This document shows positions 1-10,601 of a stretch of 64,000 nt of DNA, one piece after another. The position numbers were made by a program, and so were the translations under genes. Under the pieces are notes generated by a model that did no database searches, was not told the DNA's origin, and worked only from the letters and a program-made list of their open reading frames with translations. Each line of letters begins with the position of its first letter. The stretch's first letter is position 1. The stretch lies in NCBI RefSeq assembly GCF_030052815.1, contig NC_079509.1, forward strand, positions 43,146,750 through 43,210,749. Reading direction: 5' to 3'. This stretch comes from Hevea brasiliensis (taxonomy: Eukaryota; Streptophyta; Magnoliopsida; Malpighiales; Euphorbiaceae).

Positions 1-577
1 TCAATAAACTTTAAAGTCGATCCCCTACACTGAGTCTCCCTTTGCCAGCCAATCACATTTCTGATCTCTCCTCAAAAGGAATCGAATCAATACTAAGTCC
101 CCATATCATTTAAAGCCTCATCGATCTCTCAAACCAATTGCCAAGTCCCCTGACCAGTCAATTATATTTCCGATCTCTCTTGTCAAACGAGATTGAACCA
201 ACATTAGGCTTTCGTGCCACCAGTCTTATTGCCGATCTCCCTTTCAAAAGTTTGGGGGTAATCGTCTGATAAAGTTAAGGTTCCAATCTGGTTTAATGAT
301 GATTCTGATCTTAAGTGTTTAAATCAAATTTCCAATTTTAATCAAGTCCCGTTTAGCGTTTGTTCTCGGCCGATCTCATGCTTATAGTGTTTTCCAACCT
401 CTTACACTTGGATTAATAATCACTTTTAGTTTGTCATAATATGTTCAAACAATCAAGTGCTTATGCAATTCAGATACTTTCCGATCCCATCCATTCATTG
501 AACAAAAAGGGGAGCTTCATTTCATTTCAAATTAAAATTTGTACAAGTCATTCGGCCGGAGGATCACCCCCAGCGTG

Positions 578-2389
578 TTATACATTTTGTTCGCTTCCTC
601 TCTCACCTTCAGCCTCCTCCTCACTATCCTCACCTTCGTCCTGGGGAGCCAGATCCACCATCCAAGAGAAGTCCTCCTCGGGATATCGCTTCCTGAGCTC
701 GGCCAAGAGATCCCCATGAGCGTTCACATAAGCACTGGCCTCCCTTGTCACTGCCTCTTCTTCTTTTGCTTTAAGCTCCTCAGTGAGGCGAGTGACTTTA
801 GCTGCTCGAAGCGCCCGAACCTCTTCAAGAACATGAGCCTGCTCGGCCAGCTTATCCTCGTAAAATTTCATCCGCCCCTCAATTTCAGATATGTAGTTTT
901 GGGCAGACGAAAGTTGAGATCGGAGGGAAGCAGCTTCCTGACCCACCTTCTCGACATCTTGCCTCAAGCGGTGAGCCTTCTCAAGGATAATATGTTGGTT
1001 CACCAGACTCTCCATGCTCAGGCTCATGGTTTGCGTCAGAATATCGTCGAGGCTGTTCGGGGTTAGCCTATCCCGATCCTCCCGAAGGCAGATGGAGAAC
1101 CCCAAGACCTTAGCAAAACCCGGGTTCTCTCGAACTGTGCGGTTCTTCTCCAGCGAGTGGATCAAGATTTGGGCGCTGCGGGAAAGGGTTCTCACAGGTG
1201 GTTGGGAAGGACCCCCTTCCGCACTCGAAGCAACTGGAGGGGGTGGTGGCAGCTCTTCTTGATGAGGAGGAGACCGAACCACTTCTACGTTGGGGATCGG
1301 CTGTCCCGAGGGTTGAGACGAGCCTCCTTGCATTTCCCTAGGATAATGCCTGGGCGTCTGAAGCAGCTTGGCCTGCTTCATCTCCTGCACTTTCAGGGAG
1401 ACCTCTCTTTTTCGCTTCCGGCTCTCTTTAGAAGCCTCGCCGCTCGCGATACCTGCACAAAGAAAAGGTCAGTGAGATCGCTAAGGCCCAAAGATCAGAG
1501 ATGTAGAAAGTACTGAAGCCGAGGTCAGAGAGCTGAAGCCCGCGTTCTTGGCCGGTGACCAGCTGCATAGTCCAATGATGCAGTTCGGCTGTCACTACAT
1601 CTAAACAAGAGAATTTCTGTCAGGCCGCCTGATCTTTCAGTTGCATTACCATTAGGCCCTCTACTCTATTCAAGGTGATGCGCTTCTGAATTAACGGCCC
1701 TGGTGTAGCCAGCTACGGGGGAAACCCTCAAAGCTGTTCGAAATTTTGCTCCTCAGAATAAAGAAGCAATTCTTCCAATTCTTTAGGGCGGAGGGCAGAT
1801 CGGTAAAGAGCCCGCAATGTGGCTTCGCCTGAAAGAACCAGTACTCATCATCCTTTCGGCGAGTCAGCCTATGTAGCTCGGCGAATACCTTCTCTGTTGG
1901 ACTAAATCCTTTGGCTCGGCAAAGGCCTCTGAAGGCCACTAAGATCTGCCATGAGTTCGGGTGAACTTGGGCTATGCACACTTGGTGAAATTTCAAAACA
2001 TCCTTGAAGAAGTCGTCAAGAGGGAACTGCAGCCTGACTTTTAGTTGCTCTTCATATACCATGATCATATCATTCTCTTCAAAGAAGTGATCGGCTCGAA
2101 GATCGCCGTGACACATAATGAGTTCGTACGAATCGGGCTGAATGTTATACTCTTGACTGAACGACTGCAGGTCGGTTTCTTGAAGGATTGATGGCAACTC
2201 ATCCATGGGAAGATTTTCTCTCCCTGAAGAATGTGTTTGCCTCGAGGATGTTGCTTGATTGCGGGCTGGAATGGAGGTCCTAGGGGGTTCAGATCACCCA
2301 CTTGGTTCGATTACCTCTACCTCATATGACGACCATGAGACCTGAACAGAAGTGGGGCTTGCCGCTCTTTGACCCTCGACGCCGCTCAT
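578..2389 (-). pseudogene. Antisense gene in the LTR: gypsy-transposon-like domain plus coiled coil (5' LTR copy)
   Basis: Read on the minus strand from ATG at 2389, about 155 bases downstream of a TATAAATA box. The N-terminal part (2206-1691) resembles the plant 'putative gypsy type transposon' domain (PF04195-like). Landmarks are CHGDLRADHFFEE, a hydrophobic FKDVLKFHQ stretch and a WKNCFFILRS end. An acceptor-like tract (ctttgtgcag) follows at about 1455, suggesting an intron. The second exon (about 1450-578) has a proline-rich linker, then a long coiled coil (roughly 1050-730), then an acidic tail ending near SEQNV. The copy is broken by TGA at 2296-2294 (from CGA), by a shift near 1691, by a TGA near 1625, and by an early TAA at 578 relative to the other LTR. 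Such ORFs are known as extra antisense ORFs in some Tat elements. The gene is not needed for retrotransposition and its role is unknown. Confidence 0.7.
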
Positions 2390-2544
2390 TTTCAAAGAAA
2401 AGAGGAAATTTAAACTAAAAAAAAAATCAAAACCCTTACCGAAGTGTGATCGGTGTCGAAAGAACTTGAAAAAACGTGAGGATTTTGGAATCGTTTGCGA
2501 AAGGCTGAAAATGACATAAGGGAACAATTGGCAGACTCATCCCC

Positions 2545-2552
2545 TATTTATA
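2545..2552 (-). promoter_or_regulatory. Antisense TATA box (5' LTR)
   Basis: The minus strand reads TATAAATA here, followed about 155 bases later by the ATG (2389) of the antisense gene. The same box is conserved at 20131-20138 in the 3' LTR. A start site near 2515 is inferred from normal plant TATA spacing. Confidence 0.6.
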
Positions 2553-2834
2553 CTAGTCTGAGCATTTAATGCTCACGATGTCCCAAGCGGCGCATCGGTT
2601 AGCGGGATTCGCCAGCTTTTTCTGACACGTCTCACGAATATTCCAGAAATTCCATTATAAGGAGAGATCGGCTAGTTGGAGATCGGTGAATTAAGGTGAA
2701 TGTTTAGAAGTGCAGATCGGTCAAGGGCTGTTCAGTTAGGAACCGGATCGGATAAACACATCAAAGATCGGAAAATAATCAATGCAATAATAATAAAAAT
2801 GATAGTTGTCAAAATAAAATTTTATTTCCGAAAA

Positions 2835-2977
2835 GGTCGGATTACATCATTAGGGGCAATCTCTAGAGATTGGATTACATTAAAGGTCTGATTACATCAT
2901 TTGGGCAATCTCTAGAGATCGGATTACATTAAAGGTCTGATTACATCAAAGGGGTGATCTTTAGAGATCGGTGGAAC
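2835..2977. repeat. Three tandem ~50-bp units with a palindromic core (5' LTR)
   Basis: Units start with GGTCkG at 2835, 2885 and 2934. The first two contain the perfect palindrome ATCTCTAGAGAT and the third a variant, GATCTTTAGAGATC. The array lies 280-430 bases upstream of the antisense TATA box, as an enhancer for the antisense gene would. Confidence 0.75.
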
Positions 2978-3295
2978 ATCCTATCTAATAAAGGCCTATG
3001 TCAAAGCCTAGTCTCATGGCTGAATCAAAAGATTTGTCCGGCCATAGACAGCGGATAGACGTACAGCTCAGATGGGGTGATTAGGACTCTCATGAGGATG
3101 GAGAGTCATCTCCACTGTCATCGACCAGAACCGAGCTGTAGTTGGGACGCCCAATGTGGTAAGAAGCTAAATGAACTTCAAGGGGTAGTCACCGATGTTA
3201 AGGGGAATATTAGCAGTCTTCTCGCCCGAAATCAGTTCTCCGATTATATCGGTCGAACGATTCGAGATCGACATGATTGAAGTCCTCGATCCAGG

Positions 3296-3424
3296 TCAGT
3301 AAATTAGTCCGGTTCTCTCACTGTCATCAAATGAGGTTATCATAATTCTCCGATCACCGGGATCGTAAATTTTCAGTCGAGGAATAAAGAGGACAATTGG
3401 AAAAAGATCAAAAGCAACTATCAT
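3296..3424 (-). pseudogene. Possible second antisense ORF in the LTR (5' copy, truncated)
   Basis: A minus-strand frame starts at ATG 3424, about 90 bases after a TATATATA box (3513-3520). It ends at TGA 3296, where the 3' LTR has CGA and stays open for 101 residues. It has no recognisable domain. The start is hydrophobic (MIVAFDLFPIVLFIP), followed by a charged region with YDPGDRRI. It may be only a chance frame. The aligned TATA and the CGA-to-TGA break are the reasons for listing it. Confidence 0.3.
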
Positions 3425-3512
3425 GGCCGGGATTATTGCCGGAGCGGTTAGAACAGGAAATGTGAGAAGGAAAGAGGAGAAAATCAAATGCGGAGGGGTT
3501 TCCCGTTGAAGG

Positions 3513-3520
3513 TATATATA
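3513..3520 (-). promoter_or_regulatory. TATATATA box on the minus strand (5' LTR)
   Basis: TATATATA lies about 90 bases before the possible antisense ORF at 3424. The 3' LTR has the same box, one repeat longer, at 21097-21106. The motif is also self-complementary, so its orientation is not certain. Confidence 0.3.
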
Positions 3521-4149
3521 GAGGGAAAGTCTGAGCATTTATTGTAAACAGAAAATGAAGCGGATGCCTCGGAAATCGAAGGAATAAATGCTTTAACTAA
3601 TCGGACCGAATAAAGGAGAAGATCGGAATAGGAGAGGTCGGAAGAGGGGAGCCCGGCAGGAGAGATCGGAAAAGGATTGTGTTAGAAAGATCGAAAGGGA
3701 GGGAAGGTCGGAAGACAAAGGGAATAAGATAACTTCCGCTAACTGTCGTCATAATCAGAGCCGAGGTAGTTAAAGCGTTGCAGACGAAATCTCCACCGCA
3801 CGCCTTAGAATCGCCTACATTACTGACAGGTGCTAGAGTATGTCATGACAGTGCTGTACATCCTAATCTCCACCGTTGATCCTGCTTGTAAAGATAAGTC
3901 CAGAGCCCTTGGATCAAAGAACAAGACGACAAGACCGGCGCCTTTTATTCCCAGCCCTTGGATCGCCCTGGATAAGAAAATTTGGAACCGTCAGATTAGA
4001 AGGGAAAAAGGGCAAAATTTCTGAAAAGGATCTCAGCCGTTCATTCTAATTCTCTTTAATTCCCAAAGGTCAGATCATGTCCTTCAAAATCTAAACCTTC
4101 CATCTCCCTCAAAATAAATCCTGACCCTTCATGGGGAGCACCCGGTCCC

Positions 4150-4157
4150 TATAAATA
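4150..4157 (+). promoter_or_regulatory. Sense TATA box of the 5' LTR
   Basis: TATAAATA preceded by a C-rich tcccta context and followed by a purine-rich leader (aaggggaaggaag). It is conserved at 21734-21741 in the 3' LTR. It is the best candidate for the promoter of the genomic RNA, with R starting near 4185. Confidence 0.65.
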
Positions 4158-5129
4158 CCTGCATGAAAACTGTGCAAAGGGGAAGGAAGAAAAAGGTGGT
4201 AATTATAGTGGAAAAGCTCTGAAAATTAATTCAGTTTCTCTATTCTACTATTTTTAAGCTAGAAAAGACTTTAGAAACCAGTTTTCTCAAGTATTTTCTC
4301 TGAAGAAGTGTTGAACACTGGAACTCCTGATTTTCAGTTTGTTCATTGCTCTGTGAAATCCTTTCTTTTTAAGTTTCAGTTCTGTTTTCACCATCTTTAT
4401 TCAATCTCATTCACTATCATTCCGGTTTGATTATATGCTAACTGGGCATTCGTCATTTCAAAGCAAGCATTAGTCCCCAGACTATTAGCCCGAAACTCTG
4501 CAACATTCACGACTCCATAATTAGTTCAATAGGTTCAACTTCCTGCAGGTGAGTGTTTGAACCGTTGCTTTATCTAGTGTTCGTCTTTATTTTCTTTTTA
4601 TTAATGCTCATAATTTTCGTTAAAATTTGTCTTATGTCAGAAGGTCCCTCGTAGGTAGTTATTCTCATGAGTTTATCTTTTGATACAATAGTTCATGTTA
4701 TTCATTTATTCTCGATATTTATTTATCTCCCAACGTGGGTGTTTGGGTTACGGGTAACGTATAGGTAGTTTGATAAAATGTTGGTAGCAGTATCTTAACA
4801 TAAGAGTTTTTTTTTATAAACGTTCTGATAATAAATCAACGAGTTATGAAGTCGAACCACTAGACTATTTCGAGAAGATGACTGGGTAAGGTGGAGTGTC
4901 GGAATAAAATTGAATTTCAAATTAGCAAATGAAATAGAGCAAATATTGCCTGCCGGAAGGTATTAGTAAGGCGATCTCATAGGAGGTTGGTCAAATTCAG
5001 TCTGATGTCCCCTATATAGTCATGAGGTACCAATGAGTTAAAAGAAGCCTCATTCGGGCCCCCGGCATTGTCGGATGCCAGAACCCTTAATCTTAGGCTC
5101 TTATGATGTGTAGCTGTAATCAAATTTTA

Positions 5130-5515
5130 AGAGGTCGGAAAAATCCTTATCCGACTCCCATGCAAATAAAAGAGATCGGATGAGAGTTCTTATCCGATTC
5201 TCAACCAAAAATTTGAATAAATATCTAAAAGAGATCGGAGGAGAGTTCCTATCCGACTCTCAATCCAAAATTCTAATAAATATTTAAAAGAGATCAGATG
5301 AGAGTTCTTATCCGATTCTCAATCCAAAATTTTAATAAATATTTAAAAGAGATTGGAGGAGAGTTCTTATCCGATTCTCACTAAAAATTCTCATAAATAT
5401 CTAAAAGAGATCGGAGGAGAGTTTTTATCCGATCTCCAATCGAAATTTTAATCTAAAAGAGATCGGAGGAGAGTTCTTATCCAATTCTCAAATCGAATTC
5501 TAACAAATATGCAAA
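5130..5515. repeat. Tandem repeat in R-U5, about six 52-62-bp units (5' LTR)
   Basis: Units share GAGATCGGAGGAGAGTTCTT followed by ATCCGATTCTC and an A/T-rich spacer. Starts are near 5168, 5230, 5290, 5350, 5408 and 5460, after a more divergent first unit at about 5132. The matching array in the 3' LTR has one unit fewer. Confidence 0.75.
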
Positions 5516-5918
5516 GTAGTCCCACAAACGAAAACCGCAACACAACACCAATTCACTAAGGTTGTCTCATTTACTTATGTATCTGGGTAATCCGAATTAG
5601 TGAAAAATCAAATATTCCTTTTTGTCAAAAGGATTAACATTTCCATTCGAACCCCCCTAACTATCGATTCTAATTTATAAAGAACGTAAGGTTAAATCTG
5701 CTTACCCTCATTGAGGGACGAGGTGGGGTGCCTAACACCTTCCCCACCCGTTTGCGGACCACGAACCTAGAATCTCTGTATTTGAAGTGGTTTCATTTTA
5801 ATTTGCATTTCACAAATGGTTTTCTTTAATTTCCCTCAAAATTAAAGTGGCGACTCCTCACTCTTTCCCACTTTGGTGAGGGTTCGTCCAGGCGACCGCA
5901 AAACACCTTGCGATAGCT

Positions 5919-5938
5919 TGGCGACTCCACTGGGGATC
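5919..5938 (+). promoter_or_regulatory. Primer binding site of the giant element
   Basis: TGGCGACTCCACTGGGGATC lies a few bases after the end of the 5' LTR. It has the form of the tRNA-Arg-type primer site described for Ogre elements. I could not check it against a tRNA set. Confidence 0.6.
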
Positions 5939-6794
5939 TTGATTTTCCTTAAACCCCTTGCCCAGAGGTCCAAAAGCAGATTTAATTTTATGTTCCTATA
6001 AACTAGAATTATATTTAGATGGGTTGAATTTATGAAATTCGAAAACCTTAGTCTATTAATGTTTGCTATTTCCTCTAATCGCTTTGTTTATTTTTTGTTT
6101 TATATCCTACAGCATTCTCCATCTAAAAAAGAAAAATAAGAATCCCCCTGTATTGGGAAGAGGTAAAGGTGCCCCTTCACACACTGAACACTTACATAAT
6201 GTCCTCACACACTTCAGCCCTATACCCGGGCTTTCTTACCCTTTTAGGAAAGTAGGAGGGGGTCATGTAGCGGTACCTGTGGGTTTTACCCCGTTAGTAT
6301 CCGTGAAGGCTTCTGCTTAGATTGAAACTCATTCTATCTACTGTGATACCCGTGGAACTTTCCCGAAAGTATCATGGGGGATAGAATGGGGCTCTACTGT
6401 TTACAGTAGAGGCAATTTGGGAACCTGTGGCTTTTAGAAAATTAGACCTTGAGCTAAACTATCACGATAGCTGGAGGCCGTAGCAAGCTACCTTATAAGA
6501 TAGAACTATCCAATTAGGCAGTACCCATCCGGTACCAGGACTCTCCCTATTTTAGGACAAAAGGGGCATACTTACTCTTACCCTATTCTGTTTGTTTTAT
6601 TTTGTTCTTATTTTTGAGGGTAATCTTGAATCATACTGTTAGGAAAACCTACACACTTTCATACATTGATAAATGTGTAGGTGTTGCTCAGCCAACAGTA
6701 TAATTCAAAATTACCTAAATTTATCCTGCTAATAAGTTTTTCCTGCAGGCGTCACCAAATTAAGGTCTGTAAAAGGATAAGCATCATTTTTAAC
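5939..6794 (+). other. Untranslated leader between primer site and ORF1
   Basis: Roughly 850 bases with no credible coding frame. It contains short inverted stretches (for example 6640-6715, where a sequence around tgttaggaaaacctacacac recurs inverted as gtgtaggt...ccaacagta) that could fold in the RNA. Packaging signals would be expected here, but I recognise none. Confidence 0.5.
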
Positions 6795-8690
6795 ATGGCA
6801 TCCTCGAGTTAGTCGGCAGAAGAAGTTCTTAGACCAGAACAGAATGCTAAAACATGGCCTGAACCGCCTCATAGTTCAGTGCCCCCACAAAGTGATACTA
6901 GCTTATTAGCTCCATTGGACCTGAGCAAAATTGAGGTCAGAATGAACAGTCTTGAGGGTCTGGCTAATGGTTGGAAGTCATTTCCCGATCAGGTCAAAGC
7001 ACAATTTGAGAAGAGATATGGGAGGATTGCAACCTTGATACGAGTCAAAGTCCAAGTCCCGGCATTAAAGGCCATGCTGTCAGTTTGGAATCCTAAGTAT
7101 GGGGTGTTCTCTTTCAACGATATCGATACTGCTCCCACTATGGAAGAATATCAGGCATTCCTAGAAATTCCTTATGCGGCGCAGAATCGGATTTACCTAC
7201 ACCTTGAGCATAGGCAGACCTGGAAACGGTTCGCACATATGCTGGAGATTCCACTAGAAGAAGCAAAGACGAGGGAAACTGTCAAAGGGAGCATGCATGG
7301 ATGGTATTGGACTTATCTCAAGAAGTGGTTGGATCAATACATCCAAGATGAATAGTGGGATGAAGCTTCATTGACGCTCGCTTTAGGGATCTACAGCTTG
7401 ATCTTGTTCCCTGGACCTTCAGGAATTATAACCTGCAACATTACAGAGATGTTATGGGCAGTAGAAAAACAGAAGGTCAATCCAGTACTGGCAATTCTTG
7501 CCGAGACTTTCTTAACCCTTACTTACTGTAGACAACAAGGCAAGGGATCCATTAAATGCTGTTCTCAGTTGTTGCACCTCTGGATCATCAGTCACATGTG
7601 TCCTATAGAGACAAAGGGATTGACTTGGTACCTTGACCAGCCTCTCATCGAGAAGATGACCAGATTAGTAATCAGCCCAAAGGATGAGCCGTAGTGGCAA
7701 GAACGGATTTTGAGCTTCAACAGCCATGACTACCGTTGGAGGAAATTGTGGACGTCGGGTCAATCCATTTTGGTCAGCATGGGGGGTAATCAATCAGTAT
7801 CCCTAATCGCAGTGACTGGATACACAAGTTACACTTCGGCATTAGTAATGAGATAGTTCGGCTCAACACAGTTCAGAATCAACATTGAAGAATACCACCG
7901 AGGTCATTTCTACCATGAGCTCAAGGAGGAGGAAGGGTTGAAAATAGCTCGCAGATCCTGGGAAAACATCACTATGATGGAAAGGTCGCCTAAAGGTCCG
8001 AGTGCCACGGGCGATTATCTTAAATGGAGGGCCGACAGGGATCAAGAACACTTAACTGCAGATCCAACAAAATTCGAAGACAGCAACCCTCGTCGAAACA
8101 TCCTTTTAGAAGAAGCTGGTTTGGCTGACTCCCTACAAAAGGCAAACACCAAAAACTCGCAACTGCAAGAAAAAATAAAAAAGTTGGAGGACTAACAGCA
8201 GATCCTCAAAAGAGAAGTAAGAAGGCTCAGGGAAGAGGCAAGGACCGAAAAGATGGGGTTCCAAGAGCAAGAGACACGGTGGGAAAAGGAAAAAAGCTCT
8301 CTCCAAGCTGTAAAAAAAGAAGCAGAAGTACAGAATAGCAAGCTTCAGGAGAAAATGAAATATCAGGAGATACTCATGGAAGAGTATAAACAAGAAAGCA
8401 AAAAGAAGAAGCTTGAACTGAAGGAACAGGCACTGCTTATCAACGATATTATGAAGGAATGTGCTAAAGAAAGAAAGGAAAAAGAAAGACAAGCCGCTCT
8501 CTATCAGGAGCTGAAAGAGAATGTTGACCAGCTGGAGAGAATGATAGCACAGGGGAAACAAGAACTCCTACCTGAATCCGAGTATGCCCTGAAAGTGTTC
8601 AATCCTGCCAGACAAGAAGAAAGGCTATATGAGTACCTCAGGAAATGTCATTACATTATAAAGAACCTCCCTGAGCCTAGGCCGATGTAA
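6795..8690 (+). pseudogene. Ogre ORF1 (function unknown), five in-frame stops
   Basis: One reading frame runs from ATG 6795 to the stop at 8688-8690 (about 631 codons) with no shift, but it has stops at 6810 (TAG), 7353 (TAG), 7692 (TAG), 7854 (TAG) and 8193 (TAA). The N-terminal two thirds is globular, with tryptophan-rich segments typical of Ogre ORF1 (VWNPKYGVFSF, MEEYQAFLEIP, WYWTYLKKWLDQ). The C-terminal third (about 8110-8560) is a highly charged coiled coil. This extra protein upstream of gag is characteristic of Ogre elements, and its role is not known. Each stop fits a CAG/CAA glutamine codon changed by C-to-T. Confidence 0.8.
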
Positions 8691-9083
8691 AGAATGCTGT
8701 GTATGAATTATTCAGTTAATGGAATAACTTTTGGGCCATTGTTTAGCAAAATTGTGAATGAATAGTATAACTCCCGTAGGAACCCCCTCGCTAGGGTTAT
8801 GCGAAAAATTGGATGTGCCTTATGGACAGGTATCATAGATGCGCATTCAATCCAGTTATTCACAGTCAGACTATCGAACAATGCCATGATAAAATTGATG
8901 CAATCATTTTTCTGCAGATTTCATTTTGGCTCCCAAATGCCACTGTATCCGTTGTCCGAACCAGGACCTTTAATTTTTTTTACGAAATTCCAAATTCATT
9001 AAAAACTTTTTTACTTCCTGTAGAAAATCAACATTGCTTCAAATAAAGCAAGCCTGACCAGACACGCAGTTCATCCAAGACGA
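8691..9083 (+). other. Spacer between ORF1 and gag
   Basis: About 390 bases without a supported frame and A/T-rich at the 3' end. Short open frames at 8799-9046 overlap each other and show no domain. The spacer presumably serves gag translation or splicing. Confidence 0.45.
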
Positions 9084-10601
9084 GTGTACTTAACACGATC
9101 AGGAACAAAAATGATAATGGAAGACCAGGAACAAGTCCAAAACCTACAAGGACAAGTGTCTGAATTGAAATACCAGGTCTCAGAGCTCATGAGACTAATG
9201 AGGGAGATGTCCCATAATAAGTCTGCTTCAGAGCCTAACTTATCACTACCTCCCCCACCTCCTACAATGGTTGATTCTCACCATGCTTCAACCTCTTTCA
9301 CCTTTCAGCCATCGATCTCGGATCCGATAATCACCGTCAATCCGGCCCCACTGAATAATGACCCACCTTTTTCCTATTATCCGGCTATCTCGAATGCCGA
9401 ACCGTATCCTTCAGTCCTGATCCCTCCAATTCATTCCACCCCTTATTTCCCAACTGGGGGAGTATCTCTTGCAGTTGGAGGAGAAAATAAGACGAGAGAA
9501 AATGAGAAGCTATCCGCTCTAGAAGAGAGACTAAGAGCAATAGAGGGGCTGAACATGTATGGTTCAGTTGATGTGGCGTCGCTGAGATTGGTGCTTGATG
9601 TGGTGGTGCCGCCTAAGTTTAAGGTCCCGGACTTCGACAAGTACACCGGGAACTCAGACCCTCGCATTCATTTGGCCACTTATATTGCCAAAATGTCCAC
9701 CCTGACAGAGGACGATCGACTCTTGGTTCACTTCTTTCACGAGAGTCTCTCCGGGGCCACCCTGAGATGGTGTATTCAGTTGGACAGGAGCAAATTGCGC
9801 TCCTGGAAAGATTTGGCGGATGCTTTCCTGAAGCAATACAAGTTCAACTGCGACTTGGGCCCCACAAGGAGAGATCTCCAAAACTTAGTGCATAGGGACA
9901 GGGAAAGCTTCAAAGAATATGCCCAAAGATGGAGAGAGAAAGCCACAGAAGTGTATCCTCCAGTAACTGACAATGAACTATGCTCCTTGTTCATTGAGAC
10001 ATTGAAGGCCCCTTACTTCAATCTGATGATCGGAAATACCTCTAACAGCTTCTCAGACATCATCCAAGCTGGTGAGAGGATATAAGCCAACTTAAGGATG
10101 GGACGATTGCAGGAGTTGACTGAGAACCCTGCAAAGAAAAATGCCAGTTTTTGCAAAAAGAAGGAGGGTGATGTGCATTCCATCACCTGGAAGAACAATC
10201 ACTCCCCACTTCCTCAAAGCAACTACCAGCCATATCCTCCCCCTCATTGCCAAACCATTGCAAACATTTCACCTCCTTTTCCAAATTATCCTCACCCACG
10301 CCCACAGTATCCACCACCTACAAATTACCAACCCAGACCACCCCCTCCACCTACTCAACTGGGACCACCTCAAAATAACCCAAGACCACTAAGAAATCCC
10401 AATCCACCTCTTCCCCTGCCACTTAGCGAAATATATCGATACCTCATCAGTATAAACCAAATAGTGCCGATTCCCCTTGACCCAATTCAGCCGCTATACC
10501 CCAGGTGGTATGATGCCACGGCCCGGTGTGAGTATCATGGAGGGGCACAAGGGCATTCAACCGATAACTGCAGGGCACTCAGGGAAGGGTGCACGCCCTA
10601 A
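9084..10601 (+). pseudogene. gag: gag of the giant element
   Basis: Starts at ATG 9084 and reads in one frame to 10601, with a single in-frame TAA at 10083. An N-terminal short coiled coil is followed by a Pro/Ser-rich linker, then the retrotransposon gag core (about 9620-10080: KVPDFDKYTGNSDP, FHESLSGATLRW, and the FKEYAQRWREKA motif). After the stop come a Pro/Gln-rich region and a zinc-finger-like CEYHGGAQGHSTDNC motif near 10530-10575. Gag forms the cytoplasmic particle and binds RNA. The CYH-type finger replaces the usual CCHC knuckle, as is usual in Ogre. Confidence 0.85.

Larger units (their letters stand above)
1..5915 (+). repeat. 5' LTR of the giant Ogre-type element (first ~32 bases missing)
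   Basis: Matches 17578-23471 along its whole length. The common sequence ends with cttgcga at 5907-5913, directly before the primer binding site. A sense TATA box at 4150-4157 divides it into a U3 of about 4.2 kb and an R-U5 of about 1.7 kb. U3 is mostly filled by an antisense gene (578-2389). It also holds a triplicated palindromic repeat (2835-2977) and a possible second antisense ORF (3296-3424). R-U5 carries a tandem array rich in GATCGG (5130-5515). The terminal CA expected at 5914-5915 reads TA here; the 3' LTR copy reads CA. Confidence 0.88.

Noticed and set aside
539..1516. Several + strand ORFs of 80-175 codons in the 5' LTR (and counterparts at 18018-19134)
   Set aside because: They overlap the better-supported minus-strand antisense gene, are low-complexity Ser/Leu/Arg-rich, and show no domain; they are shadows.
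3830..4024. 64-codon + strand ORF found in both giant LTRs (also 21414-21608)
   Set aside because: Its presence in both LTRs only reflects LTR identity at insertion; no domain, and it lies upstream of the sense TATA box.
8133..8561. 142-codon minus-strand ORF rich in Leu and Phe
   Set aside because: It is the complement of the Lys/Glu-rich coiled coil of ORF1, which creates long hydrophobic antisense frames.
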